In this document: one piece after another, positions 1 to 8,745 of the stretch
Position numbering within the stretch: the first letter of the stretch is position 1
Layout: the number at the start of each line of letters is the position of its first letter
Assembly: GCA_031548365.1 (NCBI GenBank)
Contig: JAVBRD010000019.1
Span: forward strand, 62,001-126,000
Direction of reading: 5' to 3'
Origin: JAVBRD01 sp031548365
GTDB lineage: Bacteria; Bacillota; Clostridia; Christensenellales; UBA1750
DNA: 64,000 bases
Notes under the pieces: generated by a model
The model's input: only the letters and a program-made list of their open reading frames with translations
What the model was told of the DNA's origin: nothing
Databases searched by the model: none
Program-made: the position numbers and the translations under genes

Positions 1-424
1 TGTTGGTCGAGCGCTGCACGGCCGAAACGGCATCCTCTTTGCGCGCCTTAACCCACTCGGTGCCGGACGCGTTCATCACCCATTCGCCTTTGGCTAAAAC
101 GCGCCCCGTCTTGCTCTGCGCAAAGGCTTGGTATGTCTCCCATGTGTGCGGAAGCGAAGCCACAACGCGAATGTCGGCGTCCCGGTTGTACAAGAAGCCG
201 GCAACGAGGTTGGCCGTATTGGTCGACAGCCGTTCGATATTTTCGATCGCCGAATTGTTGAGCGCTTCGGTGGAGTCGCTCACAGCCTTCTCTTTGAGCG
301 TTTCGCCCAGCCGGACATACCTGATCGAAGCGGAGACGATCAAAAAAAGTTGGGGCAAAAACATCGCGCAGAGCAGGATGATGATGAGCTTGTTCCGCAT
401 CGACATTGTTTTTTTGTTCGCCAT
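1..424 (-). CDS. Membrane sensor protein, N-terminal part (runs off the window edge)
   Basis: An open frame on the minus strand starts with ATG at 424 and stays open to base 1, giving the first 141 residues. It begins MANKKTMSMRNKLII, followed by one hydrophobic helix (about residues 11-30) and then a polar, probably extracytoplasmic region containing LNNSAIENIERLSTNTANLVAGF. This is the usual start of a Cache/PDC-type sensor such as a histidine kinase, GGDEF protein or chemoreceptor; the output domain lies outside the window. A GGGGGAATGATAGAG stretch precedes the start. The upstream hybrid kinase stops at 430, only 5 bp away, so the two are very likely co-transcribed and may form one signalling pathway. 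Which output domain it carries cannot be seen. Confidence 0.75.
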   Translation of the reverse strand, partial: MANKKTMSMRNKLIIILLCAMFLPQLFLIVSASIRYVRLGETLKEKAVSDSTEALNNSAIENIERLSTNTANLVAGFLYNRDADIRVVASLPHTWETYQAFAQSKTGRVLAKGEWVMNASGTEWVKARKEDAVSAVQRSTN

Positions 425-429
425 CTCTA

Positions 430-2424
430 TCATTCCCCCGTGCGTTCAGACCGAGTCTCGGCTTTATTTTTGACAACCGCGGCAAGCACCCGTCTGATCT
501 CATCCAGATCCAGCGGCTTGGCGATGTGTCCGTTCATCCCCGCCTCTTTGCTGGCCTCTCGGTCCTCGCTCAACGCATTGGCGGTCATCGCGATGATCGG
601 GACGCTCCGCCCTCCGCCCCGCGAGCGCTCAATTTCACGGATCCTGCGCGTGGACTCGAAACCGTCCATCACGGGCATACGTATGTCCATGAAGATGATG
701 TCATACTCGCTGTCGATGTACCGGGCTACCGCCTCCTCGCCGTTGGAGGCGACGTCAATCGTCATGCCGAAATCCGAAAGCACGGCGCAGGCGATCTCCT
801 GGTTGATCTCGATGTCTTCTGCCAGAAGAACGCGATAGCCTTCGTATTCCTGCCCCTCTTCGCAGTCGCTTCCGGCACCGCACGGCTCATCGGCATCGGG
901 CACGCCAAGCATCACGTGGAAGGAAAAGCGGCTGCCTTTGTCCGGCACGCTCGTGACATTCACGGCACCTCCCATCAGCTCGACAAGCGCTTTGCTGATG
1001 AAGAGCCCGAGGCCGGTGCCGCCAAAGCGTCTCACGGTTGAGCTGTCGGCCTGCACAAAGGGCTTGAACAGGTTGCCGAGCTGTTCCTGACTCATGCCGA
1101 TGCCTGTGTCGCTGACCTCGCAGTCCAGCCTGTACGCCCCGGCGCTGACGGGCACACAGTCGACCCAAAGCCCGATGGAACCCTCGCTTGTAAACTTCGC
1201 CGCGTTCCCGAGCAGATTGAGCATGATCTGGGAGAGCTTGACGCTGTCACCCACCACCGCCTTTGGCATTTCATCGCCCAGTTTGATCTCAAACGCAAGG
1301 CCTTTCTCCTGAATGCGCGGCCGGATCAGTTCGACGACATTATCGATGGCCTCGGGCAAATCAAACACCCTGTGCTCGGCGTCCAGCCGCCCCGCCTCTA
1401 TGCGTGAAAAGTCGAGAATGTCATTGATGATACCGAGCAAGATCGTGGCGGATGACTGGATCTTGCGCAGGTAACCATCGGTTTGCTCCCTCGTCTCGGC
1501 TTGCATGGCGAGCTTGGTCATGCCGAGCACGCCGTTCATGGGCGTCCTGATTTCGTGGCTCATGCGCGCCAGAAAATCGCGCTGCGCGCGGTTGGCCGCC
1601 TCCGCGAGAACCAGCGCGTCGTGCTCTTTTGATGTGGTTTCGATGTGCTCCGCCATGGCGTTGATGTTCTCGGCCACGTCGCCCATCTCGCCGCCGAGCT
1701 TTCCAATCCTCTTGGACAGGTCGAACCGCATCTCCTTAACACCCGCGACAACGCGGTCGACATCGCGGATGGAACGCCGTGAAAAGTACGCGGCGAGCGC
1801 GATGGTGATCACAAAGAACGCGAGAAGCATGAATGTGAACATGCCCGAAGCGCTCTGATATTCTTTTTCGATGTCCGTGGTCAGCTCGTTGGCCCACGTG
1901 TAGCCGATCACGGTGCCTTCGTGCTCAATAGGCGCCATGGCGTTCATGATCAGGCCGCGCACCATGCTCCCGGTGCGCACCAGCGGCGCGTTTTCCGCCA
2001 TGACCTCGCGCCCGGGATGGTCGGCCCCGATAGACCGGCCCACAGTCGAGCCGTAATCCGCGACCGGCCCGTACGTGAGTATGGCGTCGAGCTCCTTTGA
2101 GTAGTAACCCACGCCCAGCCCCGGATAAATCGTCGCGATCTCTTCTGTTCGCTCGCTCAGGACGCGGTTCAATACGGCAATTTTTACATCGCGCGAAGCG
2201 CCCGCCGCGTTTTCCCGCGCCAAAATGTCGTCGTAGGACTCTCCGCCCAACCGGTTCAGAGCAAAAAAAGCGATGCCCAGCAGCTTGCTTTCTTTTTCCT
2301 TAGACATAGCTGTCTGCGACACATATCGAACGGTGAGCAGCGATCCGCCCAGCGCGAGCGTCATGAACACGATCAGCACGCACACAATGCGCCCTTGCAT
2401 AGTTTTAAATAAATAACGAAACAT
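430..2424 (-). CDS. Hybrid sensor histidine kinase with receiver domain
   Basis: This 664-residue membrane-bound hybrid kinase senses an extracytoplasmic signal and passes phosphate from His to a fused receiver Asp. In order: a membrane helix (about 13-33), an extracellular sensor of single-Cache type (about 40-190), a second helix (about 194-214), a HAMP linker, the dimerisation/phosphoacceptor helix with the H-box FLARMSHEIRTPMNGVLGM (His290), an HATPase domain with the G-boxes DTGIGM and GGTGLGLFISK, and a C-terminal receiver with FMDIRMPVMDG (phosphoacceptor about Asp580) and conserved Lys in HIAKPLD. The start follows GGAGGG at 7 nt spacing. No DNA-binding output domain is present, so a phosphotransfer partner or a separate regulator is needed. 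It precedes the truncated sensor by 5 bp. In spore formers such hybrids can feed Spo0A, but nothing here proves that. Confidence 0.93.
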   Translation of the reverse strand: MFRYLFKTMQGRIVCVLIVFMTLALGGSLLTVRYVSQTAMSKEKESKLLGIAFFALNRLGGESYDDILARENAAGASRDVKIAVLNRVLSERTEEIATIYPGLGVGYYSKELDAILTYGPVADYGSTVGRSIGADHPGREVMAENAPLVRTGSMVRGLIMNAMAPIEHEGTVIGYTWANELTTDIEKEYQSASGMFTFMLLAFFVITIALAAYFSRRSIRDVDRVVAGVKEMRFDLSKRIGKLGGEMGDVAENINAMAEHIETTSKEHDALVLAEAANRAQRDFLARMSHEIRTPMNGVLGMTKLAMQAETREQTDGYLRKIQSSATILLGIINDILDFSRIEAGRLDAEHRVFDLPEAIDNVVELIRPRIQEKGLAFEIKLGDEMPKAVVGDSVKLSQIMLNLLGNAAKFTSEGSIGLWVDCVPVSAGAYRLDCEVSDTGIGMSQEQLGNLFKPFVQADSSTVRRFGGTGLGLFISKALVELMGGAVNVTSVPDKGSRFSFHVMLGVPDADEPCGAGSDCEEGQEYEGYRVLLAEDIEINQEIACAVLSDFGMTIDVASNGEEAVARYIDSEYDIIFMDIRMPVMDGFESTRRIREIERSRGGGRSVPIIAMTANALSEDREASKEAGMNGHIAKPLDLDEIRRVLAAVVKNKAETRSERTGE

Positions 2425-2572
2425 GATGAGACCCTCCGCAGGAGGCGATCATTTGACAGGACATGCATTGTTTTAGGAAGTGTGGGTATACGCTTTTAAG
2501 ATAACACATCCCCCCACGCAATGTAAAGCCGGAAGGCCGCGCAAACACGTTGTGCGGGTATGTAGCCGCGCG

Positions 2573-5500
2573 TTACGCCCTTACCCTGATTGGCGCCGCG
2601 GGGTCGGTCGGGGAACCGATTTTGATGGCGAAAGAGTCTCCTCGCTGGATATCACCATCCGTGACAAGGTGCGCATCCAGCAGGTGCTCGCACTGATATC
2701 CGGTGTGCAGGTAGTTGATCCGCGCCAGCGCGCGGCTCCAGCCATCCAGCCAGCATAACAGGCTGCTTTTTCGCGGCGAGGATCCCTCGTCCTCGACATG
2801 AATAATCAGGTCGATATCGCTGCCCATGCCCGTAGTCCCCGTGTTCGTCGAGCCGAACAGGTACACGCCTTTGACGCCAAAGGCATCAAAGTCCATCGTT
2901 TCGGCGACCTGGCTGGCCATGTAGTGCCGCCATTGCCAGTGGTCGCGTCCCTCGCGCGCCATGCTGGGCACGGCGGCCTCGCCTCGGCCCGTACGCGTCT
3001 CGGACTCGCGCTCTCCCGGCTTGCGCAGAAACGCCACCGCTTGCTCAAGATCGGCGTTCATGTGCAGGGAAAGCGTCTTTCCAAGGCACCGTTTGGGCAC
3101 ATCGATCACGTGGACGACGTCCTCCAGCCAAGCGTACTGCGGGAGCAGCTCGGCGAGCAGGTTATCCCCGCCGGTGAAAAACGGCTCCCGGAAGGAGACG
3201 CCCTTTTGATCGGGATAAAGCGGGACATACACGATGCCCGCCTCCACCAGATCCTGAAAAAAGTGGGTACCAAATGACAGCTCGGGCTGGTACGCGTGTT
3301 TTTCCCGTGCGACCTCGATGAGCGCGGCCGTGCCGGAAATATCGGAGTACGTCACGCGCACACCCAGTTTGATGTCCCCCCGCGAGCCCCACCTGCCCGG
3401 CCCGATGAGGATGTACCCGCGCCTCGGGAGCAGCTCGTTTAAACGCCCCACCGCTGCGCCCACCGCGAGCAGCTGCTCGTGCGTGGCCAGACGGCTGTAC
3501 GCCGCGCCGTCCACGTACACGATGTGCGTGACGCCCTGCAAAAGCCCGTCCGAGATGTAGCGATTGGCGGTGAAGAGCACGTTCGCAGGCTCGATGTTCT
3601 GCGGAATGGGCGCGGGGCGTCCTTCCAGGCCTGATCCCTGCGGGCGGCACTGGAGGAGCACCAGCTGCTCGCCGTCGTGCGCGAACTCAATGTCCACCGG
3701 GCTGCCGATCTTCTGCGCGAGCACATCGAGCATCCGTTTGATGCGCCCGGGCACCTCGCCCGCGGTGAGCACCGAATCAAACGTGATCACCATGTCGTCC
3801 TTTTTGACATCCAGTGAAAACGGGCCTCGATTTTCCATCATGCTGTCGGTGTAGACCGAAACATAACGGTGAAGGCTCGGAAACTCCGCGCCGGCCGCGC
3901 GCAGAAATTCCTCGGCGTCCATCGTCTCGAAGCTGCCTTTTTCCATGTCGATCAGATCGATGTGTTTGGGCGAGTAGTGGCGGATGTCGGCGGGGGTCTG
4001 GTTGACGCGCAGCTTGGGCTGCTCGGGGGAAAACAACACGGGATAATCATCGCTCACGCGGTCCACCGCGCGTGTGCCCAGGCCCATGACCATGCGCACG
4101 ACGCCGCCTTCACGCGTGATGCGCGTCGACCAGCGCAAAAGGTTGTGCGAGAGGGCCACGCCAGCGAACACGGGCAGAAAATACCGACCTACGCGCCGAC
4201 CCACGACCTCCTGAATGAGCACGCCCATCTGCTCGGAAAAGTGCAAAAGCCCGCGTTCCCGGCGGTACTGGATGGCGTCGGGATTGTACATCGAGGAGTA
4301 CACCTCGAGCACCGCATCCGTGAGCGCATCCAGCCTCTGGGCAAAACTGCCCGTGTTGGGCAGAAACAGGCTCTTGTACTTGCCTGAGAACGCGCCGCTC
4401 TGACGATCCTCCAGCAGAGAAGACGAGCGCACGATCACGGGCGAGTCGCCAAAGCTTGAGAGCGCCACTTGCAGCATTTTCACCGTGTGCGGTGGAAGGC
4501 GGCTGTTCTTGATCTTTGCCACGAGCCCATCATAGGTCATCCGCAGGTGGAACGCCGACTGATATTTATAGTGATTCAGATCCTCCATGTTATTGTAGTG
4601 GAGGAAATCGACAATCTGGTCGGTGGCGAGGTACCACGTCTTGGGCGTGCGGATGTCGGCCAGCATCGGGTCGGCTTTAGCTGCGCGCTTCAGGATGTGC
4701 TCCGCGATGAAGATCCCCGCGCCCTTGCCCCCGATGTTGCCTCTGCTGGTTCCCGATCCGATCACACGCTCGATCATGGGCGCGAAATCGGAGACACGAA
4801 GATTATCCACCACCATGTTGATCAACCGCTCGTCACTCGTCAAAAAGCGGTGAGAGAGCTCGGCAACCAGCCACGTCTCGGTCATGGAGGGTGTCGCGCG
4901 CGGCTCAGCGCCCTCGCCCGTGTACTTTTGCACCGCATCCAGGATGTCGGCCATGCTCGCATCCTTTGAGTCAACGACCTTGACCAGCGCGAGCTCGCGC
5001 TCCTCCTGTATCCATTGGCTGATGAGCGCGACGAGCTCTCCACGCGGCACAAGGGACGCCGCCCAGCTGATCAGCCGCCTGCCCATGAGCTGCGTGTCCG
5101 CCGCCTGACGCGCGAGCGGCGTGTTGGACTGCCCGTACACCTTCTCGCGCGCGGGCAGGACGCCGGAGGGAATGTCGCGCTCCACGCCCGCGCTGTCGCG
5201 CAGGTGCACCTGCAGCTTCTCCCCGATGCGCAGCAGCATGTCGGGGTCAATGCGCCTGAGCATGTCCCACAAAAACGAAAGCTCGCGGCGGTTGCCCAGC
5301 GCCATCTGCGATATCCGGCGCGCGATGGACTCCAGAAGCCGTCCCTCGCTTTCGAGCAGCTCACAGCCATCCTCGCCCTCAAGCGCGACGCACCCCGCGG
5401 CTAGCTCCCCGACGATCTCGTCGTCCATCATCACCGGCGCACGGTAAAGCAATCGGGCGCACGCGAAGTCCGGCGCGGCGCATACATGGCTTTCCAGCGT

Positions 5501-5674
5501 GATGCTGATCCTGCACGCCTCGGGCCGGGTAAAGCCGACAGGAATGACTTTGACCAGCTCGCACAGCGCGGCGGGCACCGTGAGGTTCGCGTTCTGGAGC
5601 ACGGCGTCCACCGCGTAAAGGCACTCGAGTTCCTTGGCCCGCTCGGCCAGTATCCATGTGTCCTGATGATCCAT
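2573..5674 (-). CDS. PEP-synthase-like ATP-grasp protein fused to a C-terminal nucleotidyltransferase domain
   Basis: The 1033-residue protein has a variable N-terminal region (about 1-230, possibly GAF-like). Next comes a pyruvate phosphate dikinase/PEP synthase N-terminal ATP-binding domain with GNIGGKGAGIF, VIVRSSSLLEDRQSGAFSGK and YRRERGLLHFSEQMGVLIQE. The C-terminal domain carries the polymerase-beta-type nucleotidyltransferase signature LFGSTNTGTTGMGSDIDLI (about residues 937-955). The mobile phosphohistidine domain and the PEP-binding TIM barrel of true PEP synthase are not visible, so it should not make PEP by the classical route. I chose ATG 5674 rather than the longer frame from 5728 because GAGGGGGAAGCGC sits directly before it. 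The gene lies between glutamate dehydrogenase and the hybrid kinase. The substrate of either domain is unknown; phosphorylating or nucleotidylating a protein or small molecule is only a guess. Confidence 0.82.
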   Translation of the reverse strand: MDHQDTWILAERAKELECLYAVDAVLQNANLTVPAALCELVKVIPVGFTRPEACRISITLESHVCAAPDFACARLLYRAPVMMDDEIVGELAAGCVALEGEDGCELLESEGRLLESIARRISQMALGNRRELSFLWDMLRRIDPDMLLRIGEKLQVHLRDSAGVERDIPSGVLPAREKVYGQSNTPLARQAADTQLMGRRLISWAASLVPRGELVALISQWIQEERELALVKVVDSKDASMADILDAVQKYTGEGAEPRATPSMTETWLVAELSHRFLTSDERLINMVVDNLRVSDFAPMIERVIGSGTSRGNIGGKGAGIFIAEHILKRAAKADPMLADIRTPKTWYLATDQIVDFLHYNNMEDLNHYKYQSAFHLRMTYDGLVAKIKNSRLPPHTVKMLQVALSSFGDSPVIVRSSSLLEDRQSGAFSGKYKSLFLPNTGSFAQRLDALTDAVLEVYSSMYNPDAIQYRRERGLLHFSEQMGVLIQEVVGRRVGRYFLPVFAGVALSHNLLRWSTRITREGGVVRMVMGLGTRAVDRVSDDYPVLFSPEQPKLRVNQTPADIRHYSPKHIDLIDMEKGSFETMDAEEFLRAAGAEFPSLHRYVSVYTDSMMENRGPFSLDVKKDDMVITFDSVLTAGEVPGRIKRMLDVLAQKIGSPVDIEFAHDGEQLVLLQCRPQGSGLEGRPAPIPQNIEPANVLFTANRYISDGLLQGVTHIVYVDGAAYSRLATHEQLLAVGAAVGRLNELLPRRGYILIGPGRWGSRGDIKLGVRVTYSDISGTAALIEVAREKHAYQPELSFGTHFFQDLVEAGIVYVPLYPDQKGVSFREPFFTGGDNLLAELLPQYAWLEDVVHVIDVPKRCLGKTLSLHMNADLEQAVAFLRKPGERESETRTGRGEAAVPSMAREGRDHWQWRHYMASQVAETMDFDAFGVKGVYLFGSTNTGTTGMGSDIDLIIHVEDEGSSPRKSSLLCWLDGWSRALARINYLHTGYQCEHLLDAHLVTDGDIQRGDSFAIKIGSPTDPAAPIRVRA

Positions 5675-5801
5675 GCGCTTCCCCCTCTTTCCGCCGCGCC
5701 ACGCAAACACGGACCTGTGAGCGTTCACCGCGCCACCAACAAAACGGCGCGCTCAGTCCAGCGTCTGCCGAACCGAACGCGCCCAGTTGATTCAGCGCAC
5801 C

Positions 5802-7088
5802 CTAAACCCAGCCTCTGAGCTTGACGGTGCTGGCCACGCGGTTGATCGCAATGATATACGCCGCGTCGCGCATGTAAATCTTCTTTTCCAAAGCAAGGTC
5901 GTGCACTGCGCGGAACGCCTTGACCATGTTGTACTTGAGCTTTTCGAGCACTTCTTCCTTGCTCCAAAAGTAGTTCATGTTGCACTGAACCTGCTCAAAG
6001 TAGCTGCATGTTACGCCACCGGCGTTGGTCAGGAAGTCGGGGAGAAGGAGGATACCGCGTTCTTTGATCAGCTCATCGCAGTCAGGCGTGGTCGGGCCGT
6101 TGGCCGCTTCGCACAGGATCTTGACCTGTTTTGAGATCTGCGGGAACACGGCGGGCGTGATCTGGTTTTCGAGCGCGGCGGGGATGAGGATGTCGACATC
6201 CTGAGAGAGCCACGCGTCGCCGGGCAGGATCTCGTAACCCATGGCCTGCGCCTTGTCTTTATCGATGCTGCCGTACTTGTCCTTGATGCTCACGAGCTGC
6301 GGGATATCACAGCCCGCAGCCTTTTTGAACGTGTACGCCTTGCCCTCGGACTGGTTCCAGCAGGACACCGCAACGACCTTGCCGCCGAGATCGGTGTACA
6401 TACGCGCCGCGTACTCCGCGACGTTGCCAAAGCCCTGTATGCTGGCGGTCGTCTTCTCAACCGGCATATTGATGCGCTTGAGCAGGTCCTCCAGCACGTA
6501 CACAACGCCGTATCCTGTCGCCTCAACACGTCCCAGGGAACCGCCCATACCCACGGGCTTGCCCGTGATAAAGCCCGGATAGCGCGCGCCCGCGAGCACT
6601 TCGTATTCGTCGAGCATCCACAGCATATGCTGGCCGTTGGTCATGACGTCGGGCGCGGGCACATCGGAGTTGGGGCCGACTTCTTTGAACAGCTGGCGAA
6701 TGTACCCGCGGCAAAGCCGTTCCTGTTCGCCCATCGACAGGTTGTGCGGGTCGCAGATCACACCGCCCTTGCCCCCGCCCAGCGGGATATCGACGACAGC
6801 GCATTTCCACGTCATCCACATCGAGAGAGCGCGCACCGTGTCGGCGGTCTCATGCGGGTGAAAGCGGATGCCGCCCTTGGCGGGACCGCGCGCGTCGTTG
6901 TGACGGATGCGGAAGGCTTTGAAGACTTTGGTCGAGCCGTCGTCCATCTTTACCGGAACGGTGAAGTGCATTTCCTTCATAGGCTGACGAAGCAGATCCC
7001 GCGTGCCGGCGTCCAGTTCAAGACTCTCCGCCACCTTGTCGAATTGCGCTTGGGCGTTTTCGTAGGGGTTGTAAACCACTGTCGACAT
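5802..7088 (-). CDS. gdhA: Glutamate dehydrogenase
   Basis: The enzyme interconverts glutamate with 2-oxoglutarate and ammonia in the cytoplasm. At about 428 residues it has the normal length of the hexameric Glu/Leu/Phe/Val dehydrogenase family. The substrate-binding PLGGGKGGV, the catalytic lysine in DARGPAKGGIRFHP, the dinucleotide-binding IQGFGNVAEYAA and the C-terminal TNAGGV motif are all present. Two ATG codons follow one another at 7091 and 7088; the second has the better distance from AGGAGGG. A perfect consensus promoter (TTGACA-N17-TATAAT) lies upstream, so strong vegetative expression is likely. The kinase-like fusion gene begins 128 bp downstream. Coenzyme preference (NAD or NADP) cannot be decided by eye. 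Confidence 0.95.
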   Translation of the reverse strand: MSTVVYNPYENAQAQFDKVAESLELDAGTRDLLRQPMKEMHFTVPVKMDDGSTKVFKAFRIRHNDARGPAKGGIRFHPHETADTVRALSMWMTWKCAVVDIPLGGGKGGVICDPHNLSMGEQERLCRGYIRQLFKEVGPNSDVPAPDVMTNGQHMLWMLDEYEVLAGARYPGFITGKPVGMGGSLGRVEATGYGVVYVLEDLLKRINMPVEKTTASIQGFGNVAEYAARMYTDLGGKVVAVSCWNQSEGKAYTFKKAAGCDIPQLVSIKDKYGSIDKDKAQAMGYEILPGDAWLSQDVDILIPAALENQITPAVFPQISKQVKILCEAANGPTTPDCDELIKERGILLLPDFLTNAGGVTCSYFEQVQCNMNYFWSKEEVLEKLKYNMVKAFRAVHDLALEKKIYMRDAAYIIAINRVASTVKLRGWV

Positions 7089-7136
7089 CATAGCCCTCCT
7101 GTTGGATTAAACATCATATAGAGAATACAGCTTTTA

Positions 7137-7165
7137 ATTATAGTAGCATTGGGTATGGCTGTCAA
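7137..7165 (-). promoter_or_regulatory. Consensus sigma-A promoter of glutamate dehydrogenase
   Basis: On the minus strand TTGACA (7165-7160) is separated by exactly 17 bp from TATAAT (7142-7137), about 50 bp upstream of the start codon at 7088. Both hexamers match the vegetative consensus perfectly. Confidence 0.85.
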
Positions 7166-7380
7166 TCAAGCAACCTACTCGGACAAACAAAATCCCGCAG
7201 CCGTCGGCCCAGTGAATATGTCCCTCCACACCGGCGTTTGACCCCGCGTTCTTCTTGCTCGCCAACACCATGCTCATCCCGAAAGGCGAATAGGCAAGCA
7301 AACAGTGGGAAATCAATGCACTTATAAAGCCCGTTGGCAAGAAGAAGGCGATACCAGATCCGGTTCAGTCATAAGCGAAC

Positions 7381-7416
7381 AAAACAAACCCCCACAGGCC
7401 AATGGCCAGTGGGGGT
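7381..7416 (-). terminator. Rho-independent terminator after tRNA-Lys
   Basis: CCCCCAC (7389-7395) pairs with GTGGGGG (7409-7415). On the minus strand the hairpin is followed by TTTGTTTT. It lies 7 nt beyond the CCA end of the tRNA and should end its transcript. Confidence 0.85.
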
Positions 7417-7422
7417 TCTGAT

Positions 7423-7498
7423 TGGTGGATCACCAGGGACTCGAACCCTGGACACCCTGATTAAGAGTCAGGTGCTCTACCAACTGAGCTAGTGATCC
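7423..7498 (-). tRNA. tRNA-Lys (anticodon CTT)
   Basis: A full cloverleaf can be read on the minus strand: acceptor arm GGATCAC/GTGATCC, D-arm with AGCTCAGTTGGTAGAGC, anticodon stem CCTGA/TCAGG around CT-CTT-AA, a five-base variable loop, the T-loop TTCGAGT and an encoded CCA end (7425-7423). The length is 76 nt. The anticodon CTT reads AAG lysine codons. It is transcribed as a single gene from its own consensus promoter and ends at a strong hairpin. Confidence 0.97.
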
Positions 7499-7520
7499 GC
7501 AATGGTGCGAACAGTTGATG

Positions 7521-7549
7521 ATTATAAGGGGCAAAACGCATTTTGTCAA
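7521..7549 (-). promoter_or_regulatory. Consensus sigma-A promoter of tRNA-Lys
   Basis: On the minus strand TTGACA (7549-7544), a 17-bp spacer and TATAAT (7526-7521) stand just upstream of the tRNA 5' end at 7498. Confidence 0.87.
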
Positions 7550-7570
7550 CATCTCTGGAACAAAACCTTG

Positions 7571-7601
7571 AAAATGAGCTCCGGGGAGTTCCCCGAAGCT
7601 C
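7571..7601 (-). terminator. Terminator of spo0A
   Basis: GAGCTCCGGGG (7576-7586) pairs with CCCCGAAGCTC (7591-7601) around a 4-nt loop with one mismatch. On the minus strand it is followed by ATTTT. It lies 26 bp past the spo0A stop codon. Confidence 0.75.
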
Positions 7602-7626
7602 ACACGACCCGGTCTGTGGTCGGCGC

Positions 7627-8409
7627 TTACGCGGTTTTTTCCAGCGTGAGCTTGTCCGCGATGAGAGCGATGAACTCGCCGTTGGTGGGCTTGACGTCGG
7701 GCGAGCAGACGTTGTAGCCGAAAACCTGGTTGATGTTTTCGATGCGTCCCCGGCTCCACGCGACCTCGATGGCGTGCCGGATGGCGCGCTCCACTTTGGA
7801 TGACGTGGTGTTGAACCGCTTGGCGATTCCCGGGTACAGCTCCTTGGTAATGCGGTTGATCATTTCACCGTCGTTGACGACCATTTTGACGGCCTCGCGT
7901 AAAAAGTGGTATCCCTTGATGTGCGCGGGGATGCCGATGGTCAGGAACATGCTGGCGATGCGCTCCTCGATGGAGTGGGATACGGTCGCGCCGCGCGGGG
8001 CGTAATTGTCCGCGGGATGCTGGACACATGGCGACGGCTGACCCATGATATCGAGAATGCGTCGGTACAAAACGTCGTAATCAAAGGGTTTAATCATGTA
8101 ATAGCGCGCGCCCAGCTCGATTGCGCGGGTGATGAAGTCGTCGCGCCCGAGCGCGGAGAGGATGATGACCTCGGGCTTGCGGTCGGGGATGTCGCGAAGC
8201 CCTTCCAGATAGTCGAAACCGTCGTTCTGCGGCATGACAATATCCAGAAGCACGACGTCGGGATTGTATGCCTTCGTAAGCTCAAGCGCTTCAGCACCGT
8301 TCCCGGCTGTTCCGACGACGGATGTCAGCTCAAGGCGGTCATAATAGTCCTGCATGATGGTTCTGATGTGCGGGTTATCATCAACAATGAGCAGCTTAAT
8401 TTTCTCCAA
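7627..8409 (-). CDS. spo0A: Sporulation master response regulator Spo0A
   Basis: Spo0A is the phosphorylated transcription factor that commits the cell to endospore formation. The N-terminal receiver starts MEKIKLLIVDDN and has the acidic pair and phosphoacceptor Asp in VVLLDIVMP, with the conserved Lys in MIKPFDY. The C-terminal DNA-binding domain contains the nearly invariant recognition helix VERAIRHAIEVAWSRG and ends NGEFIALIADKL. I place the start at TTG 8409 (260 residues): it gives the conserved MEKIK beginning known from Bacillus, and GAGGG stands at proper distance, whereas the ATG at 8433 adds eight atypical residues. A -10-like TATACT with extended TG lies at 8484-8479 and 0A boxes occur further upstream, suggesting autoregulation. 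It is monocistronic. Confidence 0.97.
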   Translation of the reverse strand: MEKIKLLIVDDNPHIRTIMQDYYDRLELTSVVGTAGNGAEALELTKAYNPDVVLLDIVMPQNDGFDYLEGLRDIPDRKPEVIILSALGRDDFITRAIELGARYYMIKPFDYDVLYRRILDIMGQPSPCVQHPADNYAPRGATVSHSIEERIASMFLTIGIPAHIKGYHFLREAVKMVVNDGEMINRITKELYPGIAKRFNTTSSKVERAIRHAIEVAWSRGRIENINQVFGYNVCSPDVKPTNGEFIALIADKLTLEKTA

Positions 8410-8478
8410 AGCGCAACCCTCTTCCCTTAACACGCATTATTCACGTGAATACTTAACTTTTCGAATGTCCCGATGCAG

Positions 8479-8506
8479 AGTATATCAAATTACGTACACA
8501 TTGCAA
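8479..8506 (-). promoter_or_regulatory. Likely sigma-A promoter of spo0A
   Basis: On the minus strand TTGCAA (8506-8501), a 16-bp spacer and TATACT (8484-8479) preceded by an extended TGA are seen about 70 bp upstream of the TTG start. A sigma-H promoter would also be expected for spo0A but I could not identify one. Confidence 0.5.
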
Positions 8507-8577
8507 GCTTGTAGGCCAAAAAGCGTGCGACACAATTCCTGATAAACACGCGCTTACACGGGCTGCCAACGACTTTT

Positions 8578-8596
8578 TGTCGATTTTTTTGTCGAA
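8578..8596. promoter_or_regulatory. Tandem 0A boxes (Spo0A-binding sites)
   Basis: TGTCGAT (8578-8584) and TGTCGAA (8590-8596) lie 12 bp apart (start to start) inside T-rich flanks. TGTCGAA is the exact 0A-box consensus. The sites lie between divergent spo0A and the sugar nucleotidyltransferase gene, about 180 bp upstream of the spo0A start and 155 bp upstream of the other. Confidence 0.6.
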
Positions 8597-8745
8597 TTTT
8601 GCCGTTTTTACGCGAATTGTGGCGATCTTTGCGGAGCTATTTTGTGATGAAACGGCCGCCAAACCGCCTTTTTAGCGGGCAGTGCATACAAGCGGCGTTT
8701 TCCGAGCACGCTCATTGTGGAAGATCATGTAAGGAGAGTGCTGTT

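Noticed and set aside
7134..7340. A 68-codon minus-strand frame between gdhA and tRNA-Lys.
   Set aside because: It overlaps the gdhA promoter, has no ribosome site and no recognisable motif.
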